Positions 7,251-18,762 of a stretch of 64,000 bases of DNA are shown piece by piece. Position numbers and translations under genes: made by a program. The stretch comes from Cytobacillus luteolus (lineage in GTDB: Bacteria > Bacillota > Bacilli > Bacillales > Bacillaceae_L): assembly GCF_017873715.1 (NCBI RefSeq), contig NZ_JAGGKM010000002.1, forward strand, positions 372,001 through 436,000, given 5' to 3'. The stretch's first letter is position 1. Each line of letters starts with the position of its first letter. The notes under the pieces are model-generated. The model ran no database searches, had not been told where the DNA came from, and saw nothing but the letters and a program-made list of their open reading frames with translations.

Positions 7251-9209
7251 TTACTCTTCTTCTGGGTAAGGAATCTCTCCACCATCAAAAAACTTATCGT
7301 TAATATGAATTAAATATCTAGCCTTTTTACCTGGTGCTATTACAAATTCAATATCCCTACTGGTCTGTGAAACAATATCAAATGGAGGTAAATAAAGCTC
7401 TGTAATTGAATGTTCAGCATCTTCGACATAAATTTTAACATTTAAAACTTCACCTTCAATTGCTGGTTCGTATGGAATTTCAATCGTTTCAATAACAGTC
7501 TTAGGCAATTTTTCTTCCGCTCCAAGAGAATAAATAATTTCAATTTTATCTCCTTTTTTGAGCTTGGAACCAGCTGGAGGTGTGTGGGAAATTACACTTC
7601 CTTCAGGAACTGTGTCATTGTATTCCTGTTTAGGAACTTCTCTAAGTTCATTATTAGCAATATAGGAGTTAACTGATTTTTGATTCCAACCTGTTAAATC
7701 CTCTAAAACGATCGGCTGAGGGCCTTGACTAACTTCAAAAACAACTTCCGTTTCACTTGGTATGACTAGTTCACCTTTTGAAATCGATTGACCCAAAATG
7801 GTACCCGGTTCACTCTCATCGTAAATATAATTAGGAGAAACACTTTTATAATCCTTTAATACAAGTAAAATATCTTCAAAAAGTTTTCCAGTGTAGTCTT
7901 CAAACTCTTCTTTTTCTTTTCCAGTACTTTCATAGATTGTAACAGTTTGTCCCTCTTTCACAGTCTCATTTGCACCTGGATTTGTCCTGATAACAAAACC
8001 TTCTTCAATTTCCTCATGAATCTGTTTTATCGGTTCACCAATTTTAAAGCCAGCAGCTTTAAGGATTTCCTCTGCCTCATCATAGGGCAGATTCACTACG
8101 TCCGGAACGTCTATGTCCTTTGGTAACATTAACGATGGGATAATGGTTATTGCTGCAACACCTGCTGCTATTAAAACTAAGAAAGTCGTTATAATAAACA
8201 AGGCAACTTTATTTCTTTTCTTAGGTTTCTCGACATCCTTAATTACCTGAGTTTGACTTTCTGGTTTACGTACGATCGTATCATCTTTGTGTGAAAAATG
8301 TTGATCCGTTATTATCGGAATAGCCTTAGTAATTTCTTCCCCATCTTCAGGAATCATAAATTTAGGCTCATTTAATCTATTAGGCTCAAGTGCCGATAGT
8401 ATATCCTCTTCCATTTCCTCTGCAGATGTATAACGGTAAAAAGGATCCTTTGCCGTTGCCTTCAAGATAATATTTTCAATGCTCTGAGGAATCGCCTGGT
8501 TCCACCTTTTTGGTGATGGCGTTTCAGTTTGAAGATGTTTAAGTGCTATTGACACGGCTGATTCACCTGAAAATGGTACTCTTCCTGTAAGTAACTCAAA
8601 CATTACAATACCTAGAGAATATAAATCGGATTTACTCGTTGCCATTCCACCTCTTGCCTGTTCTGGGGATAAATAATGAACTGAACCGAGAACAGAATTT
8701 GTTTGAGTAATAGTTGTTGAACTAAAGGCTACAGCAATTCCAAAATCTGTTACTTTTACCGTTCCATCATGATCAATTAAGATATTTTGTGGTTTGATAT
8801 CTCGATGAACAATTCTGTTGTGATGGGCATGTGAAATAGCGGAGGTCAACTGTTCCATAATATTTATTACTTCTCTAGGGTGTAAAGGTGCATGTTGCTG
8901 TATGTACTGCTTTAATGTTTGACCGGCCACATATTCCATTACGATGTAATAAATATCATCCTCTTCTCCTACATCGTATATACTAACAATGTTAGGATGG
9001 GCAAGACTTGTAGCAGCATGTGCTTCACGTCTAAATCTTTTAATGAATTCTTCATCATTTGAAAAATCTAAACGTAGAATTTTAATGGCAACATCCCTCT
9101 CAAGGATGACATCCCTTGCTAGATAGACGTTGGCCATTCCTCCCCCACCGATAACCTGAAGTATTTTATATCGTCCACTTAACCGTCTACCGATAAGCAT
9201 ATTATTCAC
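7251..9209 (-). CDS. prkC: Membrane Ser/Thr protein kinase with PASTA repeats
   Basis: Eukaryote-type kinase sensing muropeptides and peptidoglycan; in B. subtilis it triggers spore germination and acts on growth. 652 residues. Cytoplasmic kinase domain (~14-275): glycine loop GGGGMANVY, Lys43 in VAIKIL, catalytic HRDIKPQN, DFGIAV, and SPEQARGG. Then a juxtamembrane linker with threonines, one transmembrane helix (~335-358), three extracellular PASTA domains (~362-565) and a C-terminal extracellular domain of ~85 residues. It overlaps prpC by 8 bp, so kinase and phosphatase are translationally coupled. Confidence 0.97.
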   Translation of the reverse strand: MNNMLIGRRLSGRYKILQVIGGGGMANVYLARDVILERDVAIKILRLDFSNDEEFIKRFRREAHAATSLAHPNIVSIYDVGEEDDIYYIVMEYVAGQTLKQYIQQHAPLHPREVINIMEQLTSAISHAHHNRIVHRDIKPQNILIDHDGTVKVTDFGIAVAFSSTTITQTNSVLGSVHYLSPEQARGGMATSKSDLYSLGIVMFELLTGRVPFSGESAVSIALKHLQTETPSPKRWNQAIPQSIENIILKATAKDPFYRYTSAEEMEEDILSALEPNRLNEPKFMIPEDGEEITKAIPIITDQHFSHKDDTIVRKPESQTQVIKDVEKPKKRNKVALFIITTFLVLIAAGVAAITIIPSLMLPKDIDVPDVVNLPYDEAEEILKAAGFKIGEPIKQIHEEIEEGFVIRTNPGANETVKEGQTVTIYESTGKEKEEFEDYTGKLFEDILLVLKDYKSVSPNYIYDESEPGTILGQSISKGELVIPSETEVVFEVSQGPQPIVLEDLTGWNQKSVNSYIANNELREVPKQEYNDTVPEGSVISHTPPAGSKLKKGDKIEIIYSLGAEEKLPKTVIETIEIPYEPAIEGEVLNVKIYVEDAEHSITELYLPPFDIVSQTSRDIEFVIAPGKKARYLIHINDKFFDGGEIPYPEEE

Positions 9210-9954
9210 CTACTTCACTTTCAGACGAGTACTGAACAATCACTAAGGTAATATTGTCTTCCCCACCGTTCTCGTTTGCTAAAGAAATAAGTGTTTCTGC
9301 TTTTTTATCTAAGGATTCTGATTGAAGTAATATATCTTTCATCACTTCATCCGGTACTTTATTAGATAGTCCATCTGAACACAATAATAGATAGTCATCA
9401 TCTTCTAAGATAATCGTCTTCTTGTCCATCTCAACACTTACTTCAGTACCTAATGCACGTAAAACTACATTTTTTCTAGGATGATACTCAGCATCTTCCT
9501 TTGAAATTTGGCCTAATCTTACTAGCTCACCCACTAGTGAATGATCATCAGTTATTTGCTTAAAACCAGTTTCATTCAAAATATAACAACGACTATCACC
9601 TATATGACCAATTGTTGAAAATTTAGGAGTACAGATTGCTCCTACAAAGGTTGTCCCCATCCCTTGGCATTCACTATTCATTTGTGAGTGATTAAAGAGG
9701 ATGGTATTAACATGAAGGATATGTTGTTGTAACCATTGCTCTGCAATTTCTGGAGAATCAATTGTACTAGATTCCTCCCATAGTTCCTTAAGGGTTGAGA
9801 TGGTCATTTGACTAGCTACATCACCTGCACGGTGGCCTCCCATGCCATCCGCGACAATAGCTAGTAAATCACCATCCTTATTTGTAAAAACGCCACAACT
9901 ATCTTCGTTATGTTGTCTGACTTTTCCCCGATCTGTTAAAAAAAACGATTTCAC
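9202..9954 (-). CDS. prpC: PP2C-type Ser/Thr protein phosphatase
   Basis: Removes phosphates placed by PrkC. 250 residues with PPM-family metal-binding motifs: RQHNEDSCG, VADGMGGHRAGDVAS, GTTFVGA, IGHIGDSRCY, LLLCSDGLSN and GGEDNITLV, which hold the Mn/Mg-binding aspartates. Coupled to prkC (8-bp overlap) and 5 bp after rlmN. Confidence 0.97.
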   Translation of the reverse strand: MKSFFLTDRGKVRQHNEDSCGVFTNKDGDLLAIVADGMGGHRAGDVASQMTISTLKELWEESSTIDSPEIAEQWLQQHILHVNTILFNHSQMNSECQGMGTTFVGAICTPKFSTIGHIGDSRCYILNETGFKQITDDHSLVGELVRLGQISKEDAEYHPRKNVVLRALGTEVSVEMDKKTIILEDDDYLLLCSDGLSNKVPDEVMKDILLQSESLDKKAETLISLANENGGEDNITLVIVQYSSESEVGE

Positions 9955-9959
9955 TTAAG

Positions 9960-11054
9960 TCACCTCGTCTCCTCTTTACGCTCCTTTGCGCGCAGCTGCC
10001 CACATGCAGCGTCTATGTCATGGCCTTGTTCACGTCTGATTGTAACGTTTATGCCACGTTTCTTTAATACTTTTTCAAAAGCAAAAATTTGTTCTTTGGG
10101 TGTGCGTACGTAGTCACGTTCTGGTACATAGTTTACAGGTATTAAGTTGACATGACATTTTACGCCTTTAAGTAATTGAGCTAACTCTTCAGCATGTTCA
10201 ACTTGATCATTAACCCCACCGAATAAGCCATATTCAAAGCTAATTCGTCTTCCTGTTTTTTCGATGTAGTATTGTACTGCATCCATTAAGTCTGGTAACT
10301 TGTATGCTTTATTAATAGGCATTAGACGGCTTCTAATTTCAGTATTTGGAGCGTGCAAGGAAATGGCGAAATTAATTTGAAGATTTTCATCTGCAAACTT
10401 ATAAATTTTCGGGATAATGCCACTAGTTGATACAGTAATATGCCTCGCTCCAATATTTAAGCCCTTATCATGGTTGATAATCTTTAAGAAGGATAACATC
10501 TCATCATAATTATCAAAAGGTTCGCCAATACCCATAATAACAACATGACTTACTCTTTGTTCTAGTTCATCTATAGCCTGTTGAACCTTAACGACCTGAG
10601 CTACAATTTCACCCGCTTCAAGATTTCTTTTTAACCCACCAAGGGTTGATGCACAGAAAGTACAACCAATGCGACAACCTACCTGAGTCGTTACACAAAC
10701 AGAATTCCCATATTGATGTCTCATTAATACTGTTTCAATTGAGTAGCCATCATGAAGCTCGAATAAAAATTTCATTGTTCCATCAGAAGATGTTTGTTGA
10801 ATGATTGTTTTTAAGGTTGTTATGGTAAAGTATTTATCCAAATTTTCACGAAGATTCTTTGATAGATTTGTCATCTCTTCAAAGGATGTTACTCGTTTAG
10901 AATACAACCATTCAAATATTTGAGTTGCTCTAAAAGGCTTCTCACCTATTTCTCCTAACCATATTTGCATATCCTCTAACATAAGAGAATATATCGACTT
11001 CTTTGTATTATTATTTTCAATTACGTTTTTCTGGGATGTCTTAACGTCTTCCAT
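9960..11054 (-). CDS. rlmN: 23S rRNA (A2503-C2)/tRNA (A37-C2) methyltransferase
   Basis: Radical-SAM methyltransferase that adds methyl to C2 of A2503 in 23S rRNA and of A37 in some tRNAs. 364 residues. The cluster motif is [10 protein letters not shown]; the SAM-binding region has MGIGEPFDN; the C-terminal methyl-carrier cysteine lies in DAACGQLR. It lacks features that would point specifically to the resistance enzyme Cfr, and it is in the conserved rsmB-rlmN-prpC order. Confidence 0.96.
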   Translation of the reverse strand: MEDVKTSQKNVIENNNTKKSIYSLMLEDMQIWLGEIGEKPFRATQIFEWLYSKRVTSFEEMTNLSKNLRENLDKYFTITTLKTIIQQTSSDGTMKFLFELHDGYSIETVLMRHQYGNSVCVTTQVGCRIGCTFCASTLGGLKRNLEAGEIVAQVVKVQQAIDELEQRVSHVVIMGIGEPFDNYDEMLSFLKIINHDKGLNIGARHITVSTSGIIPKIYKFADENLQINFAISLHAPNTEIRSRLMPINKAYKLPDLMDAVQYYIEKTGRRISFEYGLFGGVNDQVEHAEELAQLLKGVKCHVNLIPVNYVPERDYVRTPKEQIFAFEKVLKKRGINVTIRREQGHDIDAACGQLRAKERKEETR

Positions 11055-11059
11055 GAACG

Positions 11060-12403
11060 TTACACCTGCTTTCTTAGACTTGCAATATAGAATCCGTCCG
11101 TTTCAAAATATTGAGGATATATCTGCAATTGACCATCCTTAACATATGGGTGAACTCTAGTAGGGAGTCTATCGTTTAATTTACAATCCTTCTCAAAATC
11201 TGGATTTTCAGAAAGAAACTTATCAATAATCTCTGTATTTTCTTCTTTGTCAATTGTACAAGTACTATAGACAAGTATACCACCTTTCTTTAGAAGGGGT
11301 GAAACAGCTTGCAAAATGGATAACTGAATAGATGCCAGTTTTTCAATATCGGTTTCCTTTTTAGCAAATTTTATATCAGGCTTTCTTCTAATTACACCAA
11401 ACCCTGAACATGGTGCATCAACTAAAATCCGATCAAAAGATTCTCTTTCAAATTGAGCTTCTACCTTCCTACTATCCATGGCAAAAGTCTTAACGTTTGT
11501 TAAGTGTAAACGACTAACCTGTTCGTTAATCAGTTTTACCTTATGCTCATGAAGATCTAACGATATAACTTGGCCACTATTCTTTAGTAATTCAGCAATA
11601 TGTGTTGTTTTCCCTCCAGGTGCCGCACAGCTGTCCAGTACTTGATGATTTTGCTCTACATCTAAAGCACGTGCTACTAACATTGAGCTTTCATCCTGTA
11701 TCGTGATATACCCTTCTTTAAATGCATTAGATGAAACTAGATTCCCTCCAGTTGTTTTGACACTATCCTCAGATAGGTCTCCTCTTTCTACATCGAAACC
11801 TTCTTCCTGCAACATAGTTAGAACTTCTTCAATAGTTGTTCTAGAGAGGTTAACACGAGCTGTTTGAATAGGAGGAATAAGGTTTATCTCACACATTTTT
11901 TTTGCTTCTTCGTACCCCATCTGTTCGACCCATCTTTTGACAAGCCACTCTGGATGACTTGTTTCAATAGCAAGACGTTTAACCGGATCAGTAATTTCTT
12001 TAATTGAGGGAGCACCTTCTCGTTGTAAGGTCCGTAATACCCCATTTACCATTGATGAGATTCCTTTATGTCCTCTTCTTTTAGCAATCTCTACCGCCTC
12101 GAAAAAAATTGCCCTGTCTGGAACCCTATCTAAAAAAGTCATTTGATATACTGATAGTCTTAATAAGACAGTAACCCATAATTCCAGTTTTTTTTGTTTT
12201 TTTATAAATGGAGCTAAGTAAAAATCTAAAACATCACGCCTTTGAATAGTGCCATAGACAATTTCAGTTAATAGACCAATGTCTTTTCCTTTTATGCTGT
12301 TTTTTTCAATCATTTTGTTCAAAAGAAGGTTACTATATGCTTGATTTTTCTCGATTGATAGTAAAATCTCCAATGCTGCTTCACGTACATTACCTTTATT
12401 CAT
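11060..12403 (-). CDS. rsmB: 16S rRNA (C967-m5) methyltransferase RsmB
   Basis: SAM-dependent m5C methyltransferase of 16S rRNA. 447 residues: an N-terminal NusB-like RNA-binding domain (~1-140), then a Rossmann methyltransferase with the SAM motif [12 protein letters not shown] and the two catalytic cysteine motifs DAPCSGFG and STCTI. It overlaps fmt by 8 bp and precedes rlmN by 5 bp. Cotranscribed with formyltransferase and deformylase, a translation-initiation module. Confidence 0.96.
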   Translation of the reverse strand: MNKGNVREAALEILLSIEKNQAYSNLLLNKMIEKNSIKGKDIGLLTEIVYGTIQRRDVLDFYLAPFIKKQKKLELWVTVLLRLSVYQMTFLDRVPDRAIFFEAVEIAKRRGHKGISSMVNGVLRTLQREGAPSIKEITDPVKRLAIETSHPEWLVKRWVEQMGYEEAKKMCEINLIPPIQTARVNLSRTTIEEVLTMLQEEGFDVERGDLSEDSVKTTGGNLVSSNAFKEGYITIQDESSMLVARALDVEQNHQVLDSCAAPGGKTTHIAELLKNSGQVISLDLHEHKVKLINEQVSRLHLTNVKTFAMDSRKVEAQFERESFDRILVDAPCSGFGVIRRKPDIKFAKKETDIEKLASIQLSILQAVSPLLKKGGILVYSTCTIDKEENTEIIDKFLSENPDFEKDCKLNDRLPTRVHPYVKDGQLQIYPQYFETDGFYIASLRKQV

Positions 12404-13346
12404 CTTGACCGCCTAACTTCTCACCGATTTCAAGTTGATTTCCACGTAAAAATTGTTTTGTTGGCATACGTTTTTTACCAGCAGGTTGAAGTTCGGTAAT
12501 TTTAATACCTATCTCACTACCCGTACTCACAACAAAACCATCATCGTCGAGTCCTACAATGGAACCAGGTGAAAATTGTTCTTTATTATACTCTACTTTC
12601 TCCCCAGCCCATACTTTTATAACATCACCTCTAAAAGTTGTATAAGCAACAGGCCACGGATTTAAGCCACGGATGTGATTATAAATATCTATTCCTGTTT
12701 TATTCCAATCAATTTTTTCCTGTTCTCGTTTGATATTGTATGCAAAAGTAGCCTTTTCATCATCTTGCTTAATAGGTGTTATTTTATTAGCTAACAACAA
12801 TGGAATGGTTTCTGATAGAAGTTTCGATCCTGCCACACTAAGCTTATCATGTAAAGACCCTACAGTATCTTTTTCCTCAATCGGTACCTCTACCTGAGTT
12901 AAAATATCACCTGCATCTAACTTTTCTACCATGTACATGATCGTGATACCTGTCTTTTCTTTACCTTGGATAATTGAATAATGAATCGGTGCACCGCCTC
13001 TAAGTTCCGGCAGTAATGATGCATGTACATTAATACAACCATATTTAGGAGTATTTAATATCTCATTAGGTAGAATTTGACCAAATGCTGCAGTTACTAT
13101 TAAATCCGGCTTATAATCTAAAACTTTTTTTATCTCTTCCGCTTCACGGATTTTATTTGGCTGTAGTACTGGAATGCCATGTTTTTCTGCTTCTACTTTC
13201 ACTGGTGGTGGAGTCAATATACGTTTTCTTCCAACGGGACGATCTGGTTGTGTAACAACTGCAACAACTTCATAACCGTCATCAATTAATTGTCGTAAGA
13301 CTGGTACTGAAAAATCAGGTGTACCCATAAAAATAATTTTTTCCAT
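12396..13346 (-). CDS. fmt: Methionyl-tRNA formyltransferase
   Basis: Formylates initiator Met-tRNA using 10-formyl-THF. 316 residues. N-terminal formyltransferase domain with [12 protein letters not shown], the signature [17 protein letters not shown] (catalytic Asn and His) and KLDAGDI (catalytic Asp); the C-terminal OB-like tRNA-binding domain ends with [13 protein letters not shown]. It follows def by 12 bp, giving the conserved formylation/deformylation pair. Confidence 0.97.
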   Translation of the reverse strand: MEKIIFMGTPDFSVPVLRQLIDDGYEVVAVVTQPDRPVGRKRILTPPPVKVEAEKHGIPVLQPNKIREAEEIKKVLDYKPDLIVTAAFGQILPNEILNTPKYGCINVHASLLPELRGGAPIHYSIIQGKEKTGITIMYMVEKLDAGDILTQVEVPIEEKDTVGSLHDKLSVAGSKLLSETIPLLLANKITPIKQDDEKATFAYNIKREQEKIDWNKTGIDIYNHIRGLNPWPVAYTTFRGDVIKVWAGEKVEYNKEQFSPGSIVGLDDDGFVVSTGSEIGIKITELQPAGKKRMPTKQFLRGNQLEIGEKLGGQDE

Positions 13347-13358
13347 TCTAACAATAAC

Positions 13359-13832
13359 CTACCCTTCAAGTTCACCTTCATCATAGTATCGGGTGACCTT
13401 TGATGTAAATAATACTCCATTCAAGTGATCTATTTCGTGCTGTATAGCTCTTGATAAAAAACCTTCTGCTTCAAGAATAAAGGTTTGTCCACGGTGGTCT
13501 TGTGCTTTTATTTTCACATAATCAGCACGTTTTACTTCGCCAAAAAGGCCCGGAAAACTTAAACAGCCTTCTGGACCAATTTGTTCTCCCTTCATCTCTA
13601 GAATGACAGGATTAACTAGGTCAATTCGACCATGTTCATCATCAATTTCTACAATTGCGATTTGTTTATCAATGCCAACTTGAGGTGCTGCTAATCCTAC
13701 TCCATCAGCCTCAATCATTGTTTCATGCATAGAATCTAGAAGTTTTATAAGGTCACTATCAAAGGATGTAACCTGTTTACATTTTGTTTCTAAAATATCG
13801 TTTGGATATTCTACTAGTTTCAGTACTGACAA
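13359..13832 (-). CDS. def: Peptide deformylase
   Basis: Metalloenzyme that removes formyl from nascent proteins. 157 residues. All three family motifs are present: GVGLAAPQVG, EGCLSFPG (metal-ligand Cys), and QHEIDHLNG (two His ligands and catalytic Glu). The short length and C-terminus fit type 1 deformylases such as DefA. Located between priA and fmt. Confidence 0.97.
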   Translation of the reverse strand: MSVLKLVEYPNDILETKCKQVTSFDSDLIKLLDSMHETMIEADGVGLAAPQVGIDKQIAIVEIDDEHGRIDLVNPVILEMKGEQIGPEGCLSFPGLFGEVKRADYVKIKAQDHRGQTFILEAEGFLSRAIQHEIDHLNGVLFTSKVTRYYDEGELEG

Positions 13833-13874
13833 TCTATTTCCTCCACAAAGTATGTCTTTATTAGATATGTTTGA

Positions 13875-16289
13875 TTACATTAACATGTAAGGATTTAAAT
13901 CAATAGATAATGTTAATTGATTTTGAGATATTTCCTGTTGGTATCTTTCGATCACTGTTTTTAATGCAATGGTAAGATTTGGTTCATGCTTATATTTTAT
14001 CATGCATTGGTAGCGATATCTATCATTGATACGAGGGATAGGGGATGCTACCGGCCCTAATATAATGGCTGATTCAGAAAGTTGCATGCGTAAAAATGAT
14101 GTTATTTTCTCAGTGATTGAGACAACTTTAGTTAACTCCTGATGTGAAACGGTTACTAGTGTTAAGTAATAAAACGGCGGATATGCATGCGATTTACGAA
14201 CCATCATCTCATTTAGATAAAATTGGTCAAAGTCATGCTGACTGGCTAATGTAATACTATAATGCTCTGGTGTATAAGTTTGAATGATTACCTCACCTGG
14301 AAGTTCATGACGCCCTGCTCTACCGCTAACCTGGGTTAATAATTGAAAGGTTTTTTCAGCAGCCCGAAAATCTGGAAGATGCAGCATGGTATCCGCTGTT
14401 AATACCCCAACAAGCGTTACGTTAGGAAAATCTAAACCCTTTGCTATCATTTGAGTTCCTAATAAAATATCCGCACGGCCCTCTCCAAATTCGGTCAGAA
14501 GCTTTTCATGCGAGCCTTTTCGACTTGTCGTATCAACATCCATTCTTATTACCCTTGCTTCAGGTAAGATTTTTGATAATTCTTCTTCAACCTTTTGTGT
14601 ACCCGTCCCAAAAAAACGGATGTATTCACTATTACACTCTGGACACTCTTTAGGCAATGGTTCTTCAAAACCACAATAATGACACTTCAATCGTTGATTC
14701 GAACGATGATAGGTTAGTGAAATATCACAGTGAGGACAATTCATCACATAGCCACAGTCTCTACACATTACAAAGGATGAATACCCTCTTTTATTGAGAA
14801 ATAGAACAATTTGCTCGCCATTCTCTAACTTCTCTTGGAGTTTCTCATATAAGAGACCTGAAAACATTGAACGGTTTCCATTCCTTAATTCTTCTCTCAT
14901 ATCAATAACTTCAACCGCTGGTAAATCACGCTCATTCATTCTCTTCCTTAAGGTTAAAAGTTTGTATACCTGTTTAGAGGCTCGAGCGAATGATTCAAGA
15001 GTTGGGGTAGCACTTCCAAGTACAATAGGACAGTTATGATACTTCCCCCGATATATAGCTACATCCCTTGCATGATATCGTGGATTATCTTCCTGCTTAT
15101 AGCTACTCTCATGTTCTTCATCGATTATAATAATTCCTAGATTCTCAAATGGTGCAAATATAGCCGATCTTGCCCCGACGACTAATTTAACTTCTTTTCT
15201 ATGTATTTTACGCCATTCATCATATTTTTCTCCGGCAGAAAGTCCACTATGCAATACTGCGACTTGTGAGCCGAATCTGCCTTTAAAACGATTGACCATT
15301 TGTGGTGTTAAAGAAATCTCAGGTACTAGAACAATAGCTTCCTTCCCGTTTTTTAGAACGGCATCAATTGCTTGAAGATAAACTTCCGTCTTCCCACTTC
15401 CGGTGACACCATACATAAGAAATACATCATGTTTTTCTGCTTCAACACAATCTAAAATTGGTTTAATAGCAGTCTCTTGTTCTTGGGAAAGCTCAAATGG
15501 AGAGGTCCGCTTAAAGTATTTATCCTCAAATGGGTCACGATAAACCTCTAGTTTTGTCTCTTTTAATATCCCCTTGCTAACCAGTGCTTTTATGGAAGAG
15601 TCTGTCGTAGCAATGATTTGTAAAAGTTCTTTTGCCGAAATCGGTTTTGGATTGGAAATAAAATGGTTGACGAGTTCCATTTGCTTGACTGCATTTTTAG
15701 GCAAACCATCCACATATATCTTCATTTCGTCCTCGGAAACAGCAGGTTCAACCTGACGAATCAACTTCCTATTTGCCCGGTCTTTAACTTTATAGCTAAC
15801 TTCTAGCAATCCCCTTTGAATTTCTTTTTGAAAAAGCTGTACATCATCTGATTTTTCAATCTCCTCCCACAACACAACATTTCGATTTTGAAACCAGGAT
15901 TGAATTTGACTAGTTAATTCATTTTGTTTGTTGTGGTCAGAAATAATGATTTCTTTTTCATATTTAGCCTTTAAGGCTGCAGGTAACATAGCCTGAAAGG
16001 CCGATATTGTGTAACAAAGGGTCGTTTTAGTTAGCCAAAATCCTATATCTAATAGTTCCTTGTTAAGGACAGGGGAGATATCAAGAATAGATTGGATTTT
16101 TTTAAGTTTAGAAAATTCTGATTCAGTTTTTATTTCAATAACAAACCCTTGTACTTTCCGTGGCCCAAAAGGTACCACTACTCTCATTCCAGGTTGGATT
16201 ACCGTTGTCCATTTTTCAGGTATTGCATAGTCAAAAGCACGGTCCGTTTGTTTGGCAGGAACATCTACTATGACGGAGGCAACACTCAT
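13875..16289 (-). CDS. priA: Primosomal replication-restart helicase PriA
   Basis: 3'-5' helicase that reloads the replisome at stalled forks. 804 residues: N-terminal DNA-binding domain (PAKQTDRAFDYAIP; GMRVVVPFG), helicase core with Walker A GVTGSGKTEVY and DEEH box, a zinc-binding insert with cysteine pairs (CRDCGYVMNCPHC; CHYCGF; CPEC), then helicase lobe 2 (GTQMIAKGLDFPNV; QVSGRAGR). It overlaps coaBC by 4 bp. Confidence 0.97.
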   Translation of the reverse strand: MSVASVIVDVPAKQTDRAFDYAIPEKWTTVIQPGMRVVVPFGPRKVQGFVIEIKTESEFSKLKKIQSILDISPVLNKELLDIGFWLTKTTLCYTISAFQAMLPAALKAKYEKEIIISDHNKQNELTSQIQSWFQNRNVVLWEEIEKSDDVQLFQKEIQRGLLEVSYKVKDRANRKLIRQVEPAVSEDEMKIYVDGLPKNAVKQMELVNHFISNPKPISAKELLQIIATTDSSIKALVSKGILKETKLEVYRDPFEDKYFKRTSPFELSQEQETAIKPILDCVEAEKHDVFLMYGVTGSGKTEVYLQAIDAVLKNGKEAIVLVPEISLTPQMVNRFKGRFGSQVAVLHSGLSAGEKYDEWRKIHRKEVKLVVGARSAIFAPFENLGIIIIDEEHESSYKQEDNPRYHARDVAIYRGKYHNCPIVLGSATPTLESFARASKQVYKLLTLRKRMNERDLPAVEVIDMREELRNGNRSMFSGLLYEKLQEKLENGEQIVLFLNKRGYSSFVMCRDCGYVMNCPHCDISLTYHRSNQRLKCHYCGFEEPLPKECPECNSEYIRFFGTGTQKVEEELSKILPEARVIRMDVDTTSRKGSHEKLLTEFGEGRADILLGTQMIAKGLDFPNVTLVGVLTADTMLHLPDFRAAEKTFQLLTQVSGRAGRHELPGEVIIQTYTPEHYSITLASQHDFDQFYLNEMMVRKSHAYPPFYYLTLVTVSHQELTKVVSITEKITSFLRMQLSESAIILGPVASPIPRINDRYRYQCMIKYKHEPNLTIALKTVIERYQQEISQNQLTLSIDLNPYMLM

Positions 16290-17494
16290 TGTGTATCCTC
16301 TTTATCAAGCTTGATAATTTCAGCTAATAACCGCTTTGCAACATCGTTTTTGGATAATAGAGGTAATTGAAGAGTATCTCCAACACGTTTATAAATTGTT
16401 ACAATGTTGGTGTCACCGGCAAATCCTGCACCTGTTTCATTTACATTATTTGCTACCACCATATCTAGATTTTTATTAAATAATTTTTTTCTAGCATATT
16501 CTTCTACATTTTCAGTTTCAGCGGCAAACCCTATTAATAGTTGTTCCTTTTTCCTCTCGCCAAGTGTTTTTAATATATCGGTTGTTCGTTCCATCTCGAT
16601 CGAGAGATTTCCGGCTTGTTTTTTCATTTTCTTTGAATAGGATTCACTAGGCCGATAATCGGCCACAGCTGCTGTTTTCACAACTATATTTGTTTCATCA
16701 TATCTATTAATTACTTCTTGAAACATTTCTGCAGCAGATTCAACTCGAATCGTTGTAACACCAGGAGGGTCTGGTAATACTGTCGGGCCGGATATTAACA
16801 AAACATCCGCTCCTAACCGAGCCGCTTCTGTTGCGATTGCATATCCCATCTTCCCACTAGATCTGTTTGAAAAAAACCGAACCGGGTCAATTTTTTCTCT
16901 TGTTGGTCCCGCTGTAACGATCATTTTTTTACCTTGTAATGGCTTTCCTTCTGTGAAGTGAGCCTTTACAAGCTCAACAATATTTTCAGGCTCCTCAAGT
17001 CTTCCTTTGCCTACATATCCACATGCCAAATACCCTTCAGATGGTTCGATAAAACGATAGCCATAGCCAAATAGTGTTTCAATATTTTTTTTAACAGCAA
17101 GGTGATCATACATATGTACATTCATAGCTGGTGCTATCCAAACGGGTGAAGTTGCTGCTAACAATGTGGTCGCAATCATATTATCAGCGATCCCATTTGC
17201 TAATTTACCTATGATATTAGCGGTAGCTGGTGCAACAATGACCAAGTCCGCCCAATCGGCTAAATCAATATGAGCAATTACAGATGAATCCTTTTCATCA
17301 AAGGTATCATAGTAAACATCATTCCTTGATAGTGCTTGAAAGGTTAGCGGAGTTACAAATTTAGTGGCTGATTCACTCATTATTACTCTAACAATAGCTC
17401 CTGCTTGAACTAATTTGCTAGTTAACGCAGCAGCTTTGTATACTGCAATTCCTCCACTCACACATAATAAAACCTTCTTACCCTTTATCACCAA
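16286..17494 (-). CDS. coaBC: Bifunctional phosphopantothenoylcysteine decarboxylase/phosphopantothenate-cysteine ligase
   Basis: Two consecutive coenzyme A steps in one protein, 402 residues. The CoaC flavoprotein half (~1-185) has CVSGGIAVYKA, VVAPATANIIGKLANGIADN, PAMNVHMY and the active-site lid Cys in LACGYVGKGRL. The CoaB half has VTAGPTREKIDPVRFFSN and KTAAVADYRP. It follows rpoZ by 69 bp, across a hairpin that may end some transcripts. Confidence 0.97.
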   Translation of the reverse strand: MVIKGKKVLLCVSGGIAVYKAAALTSKLVQAGAIVRVIMSESATKFVTPLTFQALSRNDVYYDTFDEKDSSVIAHIDLADWADLVIVAPATANIIGKLANGIADNMIATTLLAATSPVWIAPAMNVHMYDHLAVKKNIETLFGYGYRFIEPSEGYLACGYVGKGRLEEPENIVELVKAHFTEGKPLQGKKMIVTAGPTREKIDPVRFFSNRSSGKMGYAIATEAARLGADVLLISGPTVLPDPPGVTTIRVESAAEMFQEVINRYDETNIVVKTAAVADYRPSESYSKKMKKQAGNLSIEMERTTDILKTLGERKKEQLLIGFAAETENVEEYARKKLFNKNLDMVVANNVNETGAGFAGDTNIVTIYKRVGDTLQLPLLSKNDVAKRLLAEIIKLDKEDTQ

Positions 17495-17518
17495 GAATTC
17501 CCCCTAACTTAAAAAAAT

Positions 17519-17543
17519 AACAACCTCTTATTATCAAGGTTGT
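17519..17543 (-). terminator. Hairpin with T-run between rpoZ and coaBC
   Basis: Minus-strand stem ACAACCT/AGGTTGT with loop of about 10 nt, followed by TATTTTTTT. It could be a terminator or attenuator for the gmk-rpoZ transcript; coaBC could be reached by read-through, since I see no clear promoter in the remaining gap. Confidence 0.6.
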
Positions 17544-17563
17544 CATTTAAGTTCTAACATCTT

Positions 17564-17797
17564 CTATGCATTAGTAGTAGGCGTAGTATCTGATTCAACC
17601 TTAGCCTCAGTAGAATAATGTAAAATACCAGCATGGATTTCTTCTAATGCTTTTCCTACAAATTTATGTGAGCGTGGCTTTTCAATTTTTTGATCCTTAT
17701 TTTCTTGCATTTTACGAGCTCTCTTTGACGCAACTGTTACTAAAATATATTTTGAATCTACCTTAGTCATTAATGAATCAATCGATGGGTATAACAT
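17564..17797 (-). CDS. rpoZ: DNA-directed RNA polymerase omega subunit
   Basis: Small RNA polymerase subunit that wraps the beta-prime C-terminus and aids assembly. 77 residues, slightly longer than the ~67 remembered for B. subtilis because of an acidic, Thr-rich tail. Conserved core [28 protein letters not shown] and [10 protein letters not shown]. Start 4 bp after gmk. Confidence 0.95.
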   Translation of the reverse strand: MLYPSIDSLMTKVDSKYILVTVASKRARKMQENKDQKIEKPRSHKFVGKALEEIHAGILHYSTEAKVESDTTPTTNA

Positions 17798-17800
17798 AGT

Positions 17801-18430
<630 letters not shown>

Positions 18431-18694
18431 CTACCCTTCATCAGATAAATCATCTTTATTTGAAAGTCTTTGTGCAACAGTTTCAGGTTGGACAGCGGAT
18501 AATATAACATGATCACTATCCATCACAATAACAGCACGTGTTCTTCTTCCATATGTAGCATCAATCAGCATCCCACGATCTCTGGCATCCTGTACAATCC
18601 TTTTAATTGGAGCAGATTCAGGGCTTACGATCGAGATAATCCTATTAGCTGAAACAATATTCCCAAACCCAATGTTTATTAACTTTATACTCAT
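18431..18694 (-). CDS. remA: Extracellular matrix regulator RemA
   Basis: DNA-binding activator of biofilm matrix (eps, tapA-type) and osmoprotection genes in B. subtilis; forms ring-like oligomers. 87 residues from ATG 18694, chosen because of the ribosome-binding site AGGGGGA 6 nt upstream and the conserved start [14 protein letters not shown]; an in-frame start seven codons upstream (18715) lacks this support. The conserved arginine-rich segment [20 protein letters not shown] is present. Confidence 0.94.
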   Translation of the reverse strand: MSIKLINIGFGNIVSANRIISIVSPESAPIKRIVQDARDRGMLIDATYGRRTRAVIVMDSDHVILSAVQPETVAQRLSNKDDLSDEG

Positions 18695-18762
18695 GAATGC
18701 TCCCCCTAATGTCACACTTCTATTTTTACCGTGACCACCATTTCGTAACCATTCTTTTTAGA